DNA from: Epiperipatus broadwayi | Lineage: Eukaryota > Onychophora > Udeonychophora > Euonychophora > Peripatidae | Assembly (NCBI GenBank): GCA_028023455.1 | Contig: JAQFVV010000207.1 | Span: forward strand, 1,189,094 to 1,253,093 | Direction: 5' to 3' | DNA length: 64,000 nucleotides | Part shown: one piece after another, positions 34,965 through 47,255 of the stretch | Layout: every line of letters begins with the position of its first letter | How positions within the stretch are numbered: position 1 is the stretch's first letter | The notes under the pieces: model-generated | Databases searched by the model: none | Seen by the model: only the letters and a program-made list of their open reading frames with translations | What the model was told of the DNA's origin: nothing | Translations under genes and position numbers: made by a program

Positions 34965-35249
34965 CATAAGAGATCATACAAAGGGATAGACTGAATAGGG
35001 AAATGACCAATAGTTACATTAAAAGAAAAAAGGCAACCAGATACGGACAGGATATTCTATAGTACAAATACTTTCATAAGAAAAAATGTGTATATAGTTT
35101 CATGATTGAAAAATGAATTAAAAGGGTTTATAAATAAATTATGTTAACGATTAGTTGATGACAGGTGATAGACCAAGTGTTTTCCTGCTACCTGAAATTA
35201 CTGTCAGTAAAATCTTTTTTTTTGTTTTGTTCCCGTAATTATGGGAATA
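34965..35249 (+). other. Internal region of putative LTR element, 3' part
   Basis: Non-coding. It ends GTAATTATGGGAATA directly before the second long repeat. GGGAA is only a weak polypurine tract. Confidence 0.35.
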
Positions 35250-38200
35250 TGAAGTGGAAAATATTTTACACATATTTTTGCTTCAGTCTGGTGATTCAAA
35301 ACCTTGAATCAGAGGTTTAAACCCAGCTATATATATGTTAAATCACTAGAGAGTGAAAAGGTGCACATACAAGTTTTAAAACCCTCCTATATTTTTTTTT
35401 TACTTTCATAAGTTAAACATTTTTAATATAAAAAATATTTAATAATTTTAAATCTAAAATATTTAAATTTCCATTCCCTTTGTATAATCATGTATGTGTG
35501 TTCAAGATTGCAAAATATATATTATTGATAAAAAAATATATTTTTCATTATTCAATATTATGTATATTTATTTTATAGTTGCCTATTTTATTTTATGATG
35601 CAATACCAGAAAAAGTTCTAGAGAGTAATTAAAATAACTTGGAAATGTATAAATAAAAGAATCTTCTAGATTTAATTTAAAAAGAGTAATTAGTAAATTA
35701 AAATCCCTTGGCAAACAAAATGTTAATGAAAATTATATTTTTGAATCTATTTCCATTCTAGAAATAGATTAAAACAATACTCTCTAGAACTTGCTGCATT
35801 ATCATTGAAGATAAACAATAGGTGCATTCAGGCCACTTAATGGACATATGGGCCATAACAAGTGGAAACAGAGAATATTCGAGGTCTTACTAATATAAAT
35901 AGAGCCAAAATTTTAGACTAAGTCTCTTAGTTTGCCATCTTAAAGAGTTTTGCAGAACGGACTCACGTCAATTTAATTTTTGAAATATGAACCTGGAGTA
36001 GAGGCACTAGATTTGCTTTCCCTTTCTTCTCCAAAAATCGTTTCCATGACTTATGGACTGCCTAATTTAAATGCTGTAATAACTATCTCAAGATGTCAGC
36101 CATTATTTTTCAAAGCTTTGCCTTGCTTAACCGTATTTTCCTCATTTATAAATTTACATTTTGCAATCCGTACGTACATCAAGACATCAGGAAATGGAAG
36201 GTAAATCCTAATCATGCTGCTAATATGAACTCTTTTTAAACTTTTCATTTAAATTCTAAATCAATTATAATGTAAAATTCTCTTTCTATTTAAACATAAC
36301 ATAATGCTAATTGTAACCATTCTATAAAGTAATGACTTTCTCTTTCTGTTATAAAATAATCTAATGCACGAATCTATAATTTTATTTTTTTATGCATTTT
36401 TTAATGGGTTTCACAATTTCTATTTTTAATATTTTAAATGTGGCAAACTTTTATCTTTAATATTATAAATTTCGTATGATTTAATATGCTAATAGTTCAA
36501 TTGAGCAAACCGATCCTAAATTTTCTTATATTAGATATCCTAGATATTATAGGATGTTAAACTGTAAATGTAAGCTTTCTTATCCAACTAAAAGTTTGCT
36601 TGATTGAATAATATTTTCAGTTATTTTATTTGCTTAGTGGCAGATTATTTGCTGCTACATTTAATATGTCACTTTATTACCATGTTTATGCTATTGGTTT
36701 TATTTTCATATTATATTTTAAAGTAAAATTAATGACCCACCTTTGCTGTTTTTTATTATATGGTCAATCATTTGCCCTTCATGCCATCTAGTATGGTAAT
36801 TATTTATGGAAGTAATTACTAGTTAGTGTATTGATATTTGTTTAATGAAGGAACAATAATCCCTCTTATTTGTGACATCCTAACTAATATTAAAGGTCAT
36901 TTGCGTACCTTTCAAGAGGGATCAAATTATTTTATATCATTATGTTAGATTCTATTAAATTACAAGGACCTTAATCCACAAATCAGCATTATTAAAAACC
37001 TAATTTATTTTTATTATTAGCATTGGTTGGCTTACATAACATTATGAAATTACCTTGCTTTGCTTTGTCAAACTAAACCTTGGAGAAAAGGGATTCTTTT
37101 ACTTAATGGCATATCCATGAATGGGCTTGGAAGCACCAGCTCCAGGATATTGCAAGGTGGTCATTTAGGCTCTACACAGGTTAATACTGGAAAACAGACT
37201 GTGATATTTCCTATGCCAGCCTCTCTTCAAATGTTGACCTGTCACATGTACAGACACATTTCATATTCTTATATTATTGATGAAGTGTTTGGCCTAAAAT
37301 GGACTCAATCTATTCTAGCATTATGATTTAGAAAGCACCGCGATTCTTGTTAAATATTTCTATATTTGCCCATTTTAACTTAATGGTTGCAAGTCACGAT
37401 TAAAAATGTGACAAACTTTTTATCGTTCAAATACTGGCAATTTTAGACAAAAAATAAAGATTTTTATGTGAAACGAGAGATTTCACAAAGTTCTGTAAGA
37501 TGCTGCCCTCTCGTGAATTATTTTACAAGTAAAAAATCAATAAACCTGTCAGTTAAGGTTAAACAAAGAAGAGAGGTGGACTTTTTGTAGATCCGATTGG
37601 CTAATAAATTTTGACAAAAAGAAAATCTCTTGTCAAAAATGAAATCACTTCAATTTCTTTTGTTTTATTTCAAAAGCAATAAATGAATGTTTTAGGTCAT
37701 TCTAAAAGTTTTCTTTGAAATATTATACATTATTTTCATAAGATATGCTGAAAATCAAATTATTTAAAAAAATAGTTAAGTTTTTAACAAAAATTAACCA
37801 AAATTATTAACTTTTTCTGCAAAGTAAAACTGGCAAACAAATCATATCGTCATGTAAACATTTTGATTAATTTTTTGATTTTGTTTTACCTTTACTGCTT
37901 GTAAATATTTCCACAATTATAAAGAGAAATTTATTTTTGAAAAAACTTTTGTTTACTTTCATAATCTGACAAATTATTAATATACTTTTTATAAATGAAA
38001 CTAAAATGAATATAACAAGGAAAGTTGAATATATTTTGATGATTGAATTTGTATTTTGACACTTGACTTTGTGAAATTGACCAATTAAAATGTTAGGCTT
38101 TTACCTCAGTTGGCCAATGAAATAATCAGCAATAAAGACATTAAATCTTTAGAATGTAATGCCATGATTTCTAAATCCATCTCATATTTTTGTTTATATT

Positions 38201-39208
38201 ATAAGTTAGGTAGTGTCATTGTAAAGCTTATTTAAGCTACCTGCCCTCTCATTGAGACAATGCTGAGTGCACTAACAAATAATGCTAAGTAAATCTTTTC
38301 CAGTCAGAAAAGAATAGAATAAAACATAAATAACTTTTCTGTTTAAACATTTTAAGGTTTAATGACTATTGAAGTGAGTAATGTAAATTATAAATATTTT
38401 CATATGTGGTTCAAATGAACCATAATAAAGTGATGTAACTTATATCCCATTTATTTATTTTTAAGGTCATTTATTTTTCTTACAAAATAATCATAACGTC
38501 CACGTTATATAATATGGTAAAATTTATATTTACTACTAGCATATTAAAGCACATGTTTTGAATATCTTGTACATTTTGAATCATAATATCTAATTGCAGA
38601 TTTGGGCATTATTTAATCAGTAATTTATGTTCTATTATATAATTTTTCAATTTGCAAATCAGCATTAATAAAGTGAAACCCATAATTTTATTAGTGTCAT
38701 ATATAAATAGATTCGCAACTGTTGTTAAAGTAGATATATGTTTGTTCATTTTCTAATTAATATTAATAAATTATTAACTATATAATTATTACTTAAGTTT
38801 GCTTTGCCTCATGATTTATGCATACACATTGGTAATTAGATTGCATTAGTTATAAATGATTTCCACTGAGCTTAGGCCAATTTCTAGATTTATTAATGAA
38901 TTTTAGGAAAAGCCTAATTATAATCTTAAGCTATTTCCATTCTGTTGAGGCCTGAGGTTCAAAGCCTAGTATTTTATATTTCACTGTAGATCTCTTGTTT
39001 CTCCACTGTTGCTCCAGGATGAGTATGAATAAAATTTTATTTGTTATCATCAGAAATGTTGTTCGTATTGTTATAGATCTGGAAAATAGGCAATAGGGCA
39101 GAGTTCATGATTATTCTTGACTTATGTAACTTGCATATGATTGGATCTGAGGTACTTTTGCTTAGATGCTAGCTCTTGTTAGACAAACATACAATTCTGA
39201 CCCATACA
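35250..39208 (+). mobile_element. Long direct repeat 2: putative 3' LTR with TTAA insertion
   Basis: Colinear with 28,548-32,318 from TGAAGTGG to TACA, with differences every 10-20 bases by eye. It lacks the RTE insertion and the 42-bp duplication of copy 1 but carries a 762-bp TTAA element (37,379-38,140). GTAT at 39,209-39,212 matches the base run before copy 1. As an LTR it would be unusually long for an animal element. Confidence 0.55.
37379..38140. mobile_element. piggyBac-like TTAA element, copy 2 (762 bp)
   Basis: Bounded by TTAA at 37,375-37,378 and 38,141-38,144. The other long repeat is uninterrupted here (CCCATTCTAAATCTG at about 31,218), which proves insertion. It matches copy 1 (20,515-21,259) in reverse orientation, including TTCTGTAAGATGCTGCCCTCT and TTATTTTACAAGTAAAAAATC. 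Termini are more decayed (CTTAATGGTTGC; reverse TGTCTTTATTGC), so it is an older copy. Non-coding. Confidence 0.75.
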
Positions 39209-39212
39209 GTAT

Positions 39213-40859
39213 GGGCTTTTTTATATTAACGAAATTCATTATGAGATATGATGGTGTGCTTATGAGAGTAGTGAATGAAAGTGCGATTTTTGTTTCATTT
39301 ATATGAGACCAACTTGCCATACTCCAAATTTATGGAGATCATTCACTGGAATGAAAATATTTTCAGCCTGAATGGAATCACACTGATGGTGCAAAAATCC
39401 CATTATTAATCAGGTCCAGGGTCTGTTTCCCTATCATGGACTGGAAGTAATGAATAAATGGCTCGGGACTTTCCCAATGCCTACATTGGACAAATAGCAC
39501 ACAATTAAGAAATAGACCAACATTGGCAATGCTTGGACAATATATATAACTATTATTTCTGGTGCTTAACATTAACACAAAGTATTATTTATTCCTTTTC
39601 TTGATGGTATGATCAAATTATTTAAGCTGACTTATTTAAAGATAATGATCATTATGATACTATGATAGTATTTTGAAATATAAAATTGATTTCTTTCTTT
39701 AATAGTTTTCTTTTCTTTTACTAACTTTAATTTTAGCATTATTTTAGGATTGGACACAAAGTGATAAACAAAATTTTAATAGCATTCATTTAATGATTTA
39801 CCTGGCTGAGAATATTTAGGTGACTTGTAAATGTAAAATGATATATGAAACATATATATAATCTTTACTTTTTAATTTCCCCAAATCTGCAATCTTAAAT
39901 GATTTACTTTTTTTTTATTAATTTGGGAAATGTTTTCCCTTTACACCAAACTGCAATAATAATATACTAAGAAAAATAACATTTTAATAAAACTTTCCAA
40001 CCCAGCAAATGTACAACTTTATAATAAACAACTTAATTAATTAAATGCTGCTCTTTTTTTTAAATAACAGGAGACTTACGTAAATTTAAAGACATTGCAG
40101 AGTTGGAGAATAAATTAATGGCATATTACTTGAACGAAATAAAAAGAAATATATATTATAATTATATAGAAAATCAATGCCGTATCATTTTAAAATAAAA
40201 ATTTTGTGAGGCTAATAGAGAATTATATGATTAGTTTTATAAAGAATCATGGAAAATGGTTTAAATATTACTACATAGGTAAGTTACTTGCATAAGAATG
40301 TTAGTTTACATTAAATTTTAATTACAATTAATATTCATAAGATATTGAAAATAAATGTAAGGTGGCATATTACCTTTGTAATACTTTCTTGAGTCCATGC
40401 TGGTGTAACAGTTCATTATTTTTGATGTGGTTTGAAATTAATGGCAGGTAGCATGCTTTTCCGGATCAAGTTCAAGCCACAGTTAAATAGTTCAAGGTTT
40501 CATTTAAGTTCGAGAAGCATTTGCATAGAGAGTGGCTCAGGAACAGCCGAAAGAAAGGCATGATGGATTTACTTTTTAGTCATGTCAGCATGAAATCAAA
40601 CAAACTCTTTCTAAAAAAAGAAATTGAAAAGCCAAAAGAATAATAATCAATCCAATCTTTGCACTATTTATACGATCCCTTGGAATGTTGCAATGCACTT
40701 CGAACTTGTAGCCTGAAGCAATGTATAATTTTGGTACAATAGCTAATTTTCTACAGCAAGCCCACCTTTGTTTCATAAGGAATTTAAATTAAGATAATGC
40801 AATCGGTCTGAAAAATTCTTGAATGATTGTTTTACATTCTATTTTATATATAAATAACT
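39213..40859. other. AT-rich unassigned sequence
   Basis: No gene supported. Short minus-strand frames at 39,378-39,578 and 40,585-40,776 lack motifs. Confidence 0.45.
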
Positions 40860-40963
40860 TTATTGAAAAACTATATGTAATAATGATACAATTGTAAATC
40901 AAAAATAATAGTTATCCATGTTGCTCAGGAAACCAGATGGTCTGATGTGGTCACTGGTGTTGT

Positions 40964-41842
40964 TTAATCCAGCTTAATCAGGCTCCACATGTTGTCAAAT
41001 AAAAATCTGGATGAGATGATTCTGTCCTTATGGTAAAATTCCTTCAGCTTGGAAATGAATGTGTCTTCAGGCTTGGGATGAGGAATGCTAAACTTGTTGT
41101 AACATCTGGCCATCCAGGTGGCATAAGTGATAAAGGTTGAGAGTCTTGTGGTGACATAATCCCTGGATAGAAAGCAGCTCTTGATATTTAAAATTTTGTT
41201 CAGGGAAATGTGGCAGTTGTGAGTAATGAATGCCCTGATTTTGTCATATGCTGGACAATCATTTATAATGTGATCAAAGGTTTCAGAGGTTTTGTGACAG
41301 TTGTGACATGTAGGATCTATGTTCTTGAGGAATCTCCTGTAGTGCAGGAACCAGTTTTCCTGGAGTGAATTCAGTTTTATTTTCACTAGAATGTCCAGGA
41401 ACCTTGGCTCCAGCTTGAGATGCCTGAAAAACCTGGTGACGACCTGATTGTTACCACCGAGGTAAGGAATGGTAGAGTTTTGTGTGGGAAATAGCAGGTT
41501 ATGAGCATCCCAAATAGAGATTTTCTGTCTGAGTACTAGGGTTGAGTGGCCATTGTGAGCGAGAAGATAGCCAAGTATCTGATTTAGCCAGCTTATCTTC
41601 AAAGGTGGAGGTCTGTCCGATGGAATGACTGGTTGTTCCGTTACAATCTGGGGAAATTTTTTTTGGAAGATGTGGATCAGAGAGTGGCACTTTTGGTAAT
41701 ATATTGAAAAGGTTGCATGCAATGACATGTCATTATTTTTCCTATGTTGCTGCATGTGTTCAATTCCTATGGCCACTGTTTTATGATTCCATGAAAGCCA
41801 TGCACAGATTTGGTTGATTTTGGTATTGAAAGTCTTTGTCAT
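40964..41842 (-). pseudogene. LINE-B copy 2: C-terminal domain with CCHC knuckle
   Basis: An uninterrupted 292-codon frame, the longest clean minus-strand frame in the window. It has SDRPPPLKISWLNQIL at about residue 75, KIKLNSLQENWFLHYR, the knuckle CHNCHKTSETFDHIINDC (CX2CX8HX4C, residues about 180-197), and ends FLFDNMWSLIKLD with a natural stop. It corresponds to 24,067-23,248 of the other LINE-B copy. The start codon is arbitrary: it is the C-terminal part of ORF2 after a frameshift. The clean frame suggests a fairly recent insertion. Confidence 0.85.
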
Positions 41843-41976
41843 GTTAATGATATGTAGATAGTAACTAATCTGCCATTACCTTGATGTTGAGGAAAGAGAT
41901 TTACCCTTGCAGTGCTAAATAAACCTTGGCAAGGTTTTTAACTGTTGGTGGCTGCTTCAATGATGGAATTCTGTAT

Positions 41977-43405
41977 TTATATTGACATGGCTTGTGATGA
42001 CTTGTATATGGGGAACCCCAAAAAGCTTTGAGGGTCTGCTGAGAAAGGGGATGAGATCTTCTTGCGGGTGCTGATTTTCCAGGCTGATGACTTGTTAAGG
42101 TTGAAGAAAAGTTTGGAGGATTTGGAAATTTTTTTGATTATTTGGATGAGTGGTTTTATATATTTTTGGAAGGGTAGGGTGACAAGTACATCATCCATGT
42201 AGGCAAACACTTTACAGTGTTTCTTCAGCTGGGTTACATAGATTCCTGGAAGTTCTGCCTCAATCTGTTTAAGAAGGGGGGTTAATTAGAGGATAAATAG
42301 GAGACCACTAAGTGGAGATCCTTGGGGTATGGATCTTGAAGAAATGAAACCATCTGTAAAGAAACCAATCAGGGAAATGTGGACCAATCTGTTATTTAGT
42401 AGATTGTCCAATATCTGAATGATTTGAGTAGGAATGTATAGTGCTGAGAGGCAATTGAGCAGAATGTTGACATCTAGTGAATCCAATGCCTCTGAGTGAG
42501 CAGGATGTTGGCATCTACTGAATCAAATGCCTCAGAGATGTCCAGCTGAACGGCAATGGGTTTGTATAGATTCTTGGATCTGATATAATCACAGAGTATT
42601 TTCACTTCCCCCGCAGAGAGTGTAGATAAGTTTTTCTTTGTGAATTGCAACTGGGATATGTTGTCCAGAATAACATCTTATATTTTCTCCTTGATCACCC
42701 CTTCAATGACCTTAAACAAAATTGGGGTCATAGAGATTGGTCTTATGCTAGACAAAGCAGATGGGCCAGTTTTTTTTAAGGGTGACCATCGCTATGGGGT
42801 AAAGTTTAGGGATAGTTCTTTTGCTGTTTGCAAGATGGTTAATTAGTTTTAAAACTATTGGAGCTGTGAAATTCTCAATGTGCATAAGTATGAACTTGGG
42901 GATGCCATGTAGTCCTGGATGGACATTGGGAAGCAGAGTGGCCAAGTGGTTTTTGATGTTTGATATTGTTATTCCATGTTCATTGTTTTGTGATGCCTCA
43001 TACCACTGATTTGTGGGGTAGGGAACAGAGTTTGACAGGCAGTTTTTGAAATATGACTCTATTTGGACGAGCATTGGGTTGCCAGAGACATGGATACCAC
43101 CAATGAGGAGGGACAAAGAAGTTTTTTGTTTCCTTTTTGCCCCTAGAACCCACATAAAATGGCCACATGTCCAGCAGTGTTGGCCAGGTAAGTATAACCT
43201 AGCATTCTTTGTTGCTATTATTTCAGCAATTGTAGTTTGTTTCTGCCTGTACTGTGTTTTAAGTAATAGGAGGTTGTCTTTAGTACCATCACTTGAGAAA
43301 ATTTAAATCCTATGTTTTTTAGTGCTCTGTATGATTGCAGTTTGGAGGATGCCTATGAAGGTAAACCAGGCCTCCTCTGGATTTATGTTCAGAATCTCTT
43401 AGATT
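41977..43405 (-). pseudogene. LINE-B copy 2: linker and reverse transcriptase
   Basis: Order on the minus strand: linker (about 43,400-43,160, including NARLYLPGQHCWTCGHF), then fingers HPGLHGIPKFILMHIENF (43,155-42,748). Next comes RPISMTPILFKVIEGVIKEKI with one stop, then motif A VQLDISEAFDSVDANILL (about 42,560-42,505). A second, tandem copy of this motif follows (LDSLDVNILL, 42,486-42,460). Then SIPQGSPLSGLLF (about 42,330-42,290), and FAYMDDVLVTL at 42,210, where the YxDD catalytic box is intact. FLGFPIYKS closes the domain. Frameshifts occur between pieces. The tandem duplication of motif A would itself inactivate the enzyme. Confidence 0.85.
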
Positions 43406-44913
43406 AATTATATGTTAATGGAAAAGTGACTTTTATTCATAGCACTTTTGATTTACACTAATTATCCCCCCCACCTTTTTCTTTGTTTTAAATTTTCTGG
43501 TAATGTTTCTGGAAATTCTCAACTTATTGCATTATTTTGTGTCACCATGATGAATAAAATATATAAAACTTTACATACATATTTCAAATTAATTCATATA
43601 TACATTATTAGTACATTAAAGGTGTGTATATATTTTAACTAAATCTATCTCTCATTGTGTGTCCATGACTCTATTGATTCACTTTCTTTCCCAAATCATT
43701 AATTTATTTCTTTTCAAAACAGGATTAATATTGAAGTGAAAAAAAAATTATGGGTAAATAACGATTACGTGAAGCACAGAGAGATAGACTTTGAACCCTC
43801 AAAGATGGTACAATGATTATTGATACTTGTGAAGCATAATCTGAGCTTCAGATTATCCACTTCAACATAATTTATAATCACTAAATAAAAAAATGAATAT
43901 TTTAAATTAAAATAATAATTACCATGCTCCACAATGTAAGTTCAAACTTAGAAAAATATAACTTTCTTATATTTAGATATATGAATGGATTACTATTTAA
44001 CCTAAAATTATATACTATTTATCAATAAATTCTATAAATTTTAAATGAAGAGAAACAAAAAAATATATAGTAATAATAATGATAAATATAAACAAACAAC
44101 CTAAGTATAGTATGTAAATATGGTATTTCCAGAATGGCATTGTAGTTCTGATGTCTATATTAAAGCATAGTCCAATGGTATGTCACTGTTTCAAAAAAGA
44201 TTTAGATATTCAAGTACATTTTGACAATGCAAATATTTTGCAAATATATATATATCCAGATTATCCATTCAGGTAATTATTATTGGTTTATATGACATTA
44301 CAAGCATACAAACACTAATTTGTATCTACAATGATATAGAAATTTTTTTTTTCATAAGCAAATATTTATCTTAAAATATTACAAATCAATAGATGATAGC
44401 TTTATCCAGAATGACATAATGGAAAATTATATCAATTCATATCTTGGATAATATGATTAGCCAGTTCAATAAAATTACACCAGCAGTAGAATATGATTTC
44501 TGCACACCTTTTGTCATTGCTAGTATTTATGTTCTGTTATTAAAGTATAGGTAACATTCATTTTAAAACATAGAAATATTCAGATGGTTTATAACATAAT
44601 GAAACATTTTTTTGTTACTTTTTTTTATAATAAATTGTCACTCCTCATAAATCTTTGACAAGCTGCCCAGTTCATGGGCAGATAATATTGATTTTCACCC
44701 TTCATTTTGAGTATTTAACTAACTATTTTTAAAATAAATAAAATATAATCATGTAAATAAATTTAGATGTGATTCTATTGAAAGTGAAACAGAAAGAGCT
44801 TTTCTTTCCTGATTCAATCCTATTTATAATTTCCCCCATTTATGACATAAAAAACCATAGTAATGCTCCAAATTAACTCTGGTCAATTTTATGCAGCACC
44901 TGTCTAATAAAAG
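43406..44913. other. AT-rich unassigned sequence
   Basis: No gene or repeat family recognised. Confidence 0.45.
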
Positions 44914-44996
44914 TTGGCTAACAGGTTTATCTGGGCATAATTGCTGAGATATTCTTGACTTCATTTAAGGAGAAGCCAAATACATGATATCACATG
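44914..44996 (+). mobile_element. LINE-A 3' tail only (83 bp)
   Basis: GGCTAACAGGTTTATCTGGG, then AATTGCTGAGATATTCTTGA, ending GATATCACAT. It is nearly identical to 7,949-8,036, with no coding part. It is either a severely 5'-truncated LINE-A insertion or a SINE-like derivative sharing the LINE-A 3' end. The TSD is not clear. Confidence 0.85.
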
Positions 44997-45719
44997 TATT
45001 TATACAACAAATAAAAAATAAAGATTATTAGAATTATATACAAGAAAAATTTCTATTTCATAATACAAACACTATTCTTCATTCTGACATAAATTAAATA
45101 ATTTGCACCACATTTTCAGTATATTGCATTGGAAATATATTTTCATACCTGTTTTCTTAGTATAATAATATCATACAAATAAAAGGGGAAATGTATTTGA
45201 AATATGAAACATTTAGTTGTATTGCTTACAATTTACTACTATGAATCCAGAAAATGAAAAATAAACATATAATAATGAAAGAATAAGAATTTTATCCAAA
45301 CTATATGTTTTATTATTCACATATTCATTTTCTTTCTCAAATGAATAAATCAGTTTACAATCTTACACAATACAATTAATAACAAACAATTTTATAACAA
45401 AATTATTATCATCTTAGCAACATATTTCAATGTCTCATATTTACCATCAAAATCAAACAAGAAAAAAAAAGACTGATATTTTACCTTATACTGAAACTCA
45501 TCTCAAATTACATTATTAATTGTTCATTGGCTAGATTGTTTAACCTTTTTTAAATTTTAAATTATTTTTACAAAAAGTATTTAATAAAAAATATTCTTTT
45601 AAAAATTTTAGCTATTTTAATGAAAGTGTTTTTAATTTCAATAATATTTCTTAAGGATTAGGTTATCAAAAAATGGTTTCAATATTCATTTATTTTTTTA
45701 AAGAATCACAACACTTTTA
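44997..45719. other. AT-rich unassigned sequence
   Basis: No feature supported. Confidence 0.45.
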
Positions 45720-45779
45720 AAATATAATATCAACAAATTAAAAAAATTCCTCTCTTTTTTCTTTTCAAAAACTTTATTT

Positions 45780-47155
45780 GGTACTTGTGTATAATTCAAC
45801 CGATGACGTTTTTGACTTACCGATTTCCCTTCCGGTAGACATCGACGTTTTTTGCATGACAACATTGTCATGGTAACCAAGTGACTGGTGTGATTAATCC
45901 ATCAGAGAGTCAATTTTTTTTTTTCACCCGCGAGATTTAAAATTCATAGAGAGGTTTGGGAAATTTTTTGATTTTTCTGTCTATTGTGATTTTGCTATCC
46001 ACGGCATCATAGTTACTTTTTTGAGCTGTTAATTCGGGTAAAGTGTTTTATTTATCTGTTTATTTTGAATTTACAAATATTTTTTGTTAATATTTCTACA
46101 ATTGAATTACGTTTTAATTTCATTTTTAATTTCTGAATTGTATCATACAGAAAATTATTTTTCGTAATTTATTCCGGTAAACTGTTTTTTATTTATCTGT
46201 TTATTTTAAATTTACAAAATTTTTTTGTTAATATTTCTACAATTCTCAAATTATTTTTCGTAAATTCATCGTCAATTATAAAAACTTTTTGTTAATATTT
46301 CTACAATTTTCGTAAATTCATCGGCAATTATAAAAATTACAGAGTGCGATGCCATTAATACCAGATTTGCATTAAATGATGCCATTAATACCAGATTTGC
46401 ATTAAACCGCGTCTTTTTAATTTAGCTGTTTATTTAAAATTTATAAACATTTTTTGTTAATATTTCTGCAATTGAATTATGTTTTAATTTAATTTTTAAT
46501 TTCTGAATTGTATCATACAGAAAATTATTTTTCGTGAATTCATCGGCAATTTTTAATTTCTGAATTATATCATACAGAAAATTATTTTTCATAAATTCAT
46601 GGGCAATTATAAAAATTACAGCTATGAGAGTAATACAAGGTATAGGTGTATGCCAAGCCTACGGCTTGTCAAAAACACAAAGGGTCCCCCCCGCCAACTC
46701 CAGCACTACGCACTGTTTTTTATAATTGAGCATAATATAGGGTGGTTTTATAAATTATAATATAGTTTTTTCTAAATTATTTTGACACATGCATGCAGAT
46801 TTTTATTTTTTTTTACTATTTGCCTGACCTGCGTCAGATTTTTGCCTTTTTTTTTTATCACGTGACCTGCGTCACATTTTTTTTCTTTTTTTTATGTTTA
46901 AATTTTTTTAAAATTTTTATATTTTTGCCATGTTTTTTTGTTTTTTACCACGTGATCAACCAATGACGTATTACCCTGAAGGCATATCGGTCTAATGTTG
47001 TGTTTTTTAACGTGCCATGTTCACATGATCTGCGGACACATTTTAGCGACTAAATGTGTCTGCAAATCACTTGGAGACGTTATCTTAAAAATCGCAACTT
47101 TAGACCGATGTGCCTTCAGGGTAATACGCCATCGGTTGAATTATACACAAGAACC
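45780..47155. mobile_element. Non-autonomous DNA transposon with 8-bp TSD (Merlin-like?), 1,376 bp
   Basis: Perfect 8-bp duplications CTTTATTT at 45,772-45,779 and 47,156-47,163 flank ~30-bp terminal inverted repeats. The left starts GGTACTTGTGTATAATTCAA, and the right, reverse-complemented, starts GGTTCTTGTGTATAATTCAA. They continue CCGATG(A/G)CGT. The uninterrupted paralogous site exists at about 48,380-48,430. TIRs starting GGT plus 8-bp TSDs fit Merlin best. hAT and P elements also make 8-bp TSDs but start CA. No transposase frame. Much of the interior is a tandem repeat. The right end holds a further inverted pair, 46,958-46,997 and 47,103-47,142. Confidence 0.85.
46032..46620. repeat. 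Internal tandem repeats of the 8-bp-TSD element
   Basis: About three imperfect units of roughly 140-210 bp share GTTAATATTTCTRCAATT, AATTTCTGAATTGTATCATAC and AGAAAATTATTTTTCGT. A 30-bp unit GATGCCATTAATACCAGATT... is duplicated exactly in tandem at 46,348 and 46,378. Confidence 0.7.
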
Positions 47156-47208
47156 CTTTATTTTTTATATCAATACTGAACATATATATATATTTATATA
47201 ATACCAAC

Positions 47209-47255
47209 TCCAACATTTCAACTGTTTTTATCTTCTTACAGTTATTTTCAAAATC
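47209..47255 (-). ncRNA. Hammerhead-like motif, minus arm of PLE pair 2
   Basis: On the minus strand: TTGAAAA, stem AACTGT/ACAGTT around a 13-nt loop, then GAAAT. Inverted counterpart of 48,319-48,355. Degenerate core. Confidence 0.35.

Larger units (their letters stand above)
40860..43405 (-). mobile_element. LINE-B copy 2, 5'-truncated
   Basis: Same clade as 23.2-27.2 kb but a different family. It contains the endonuclease-RT linker, RT and C-terminal domain, with no endonuclease. A 3' UTR with CAATAAAGTTATTTATATAT (about 40,845-40,866, minus) follows the stop. The 5' break is near 43,405 (first recognisable coding: INPEEAWFTFIGILQTAIIQ). Confidence 0.85.
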
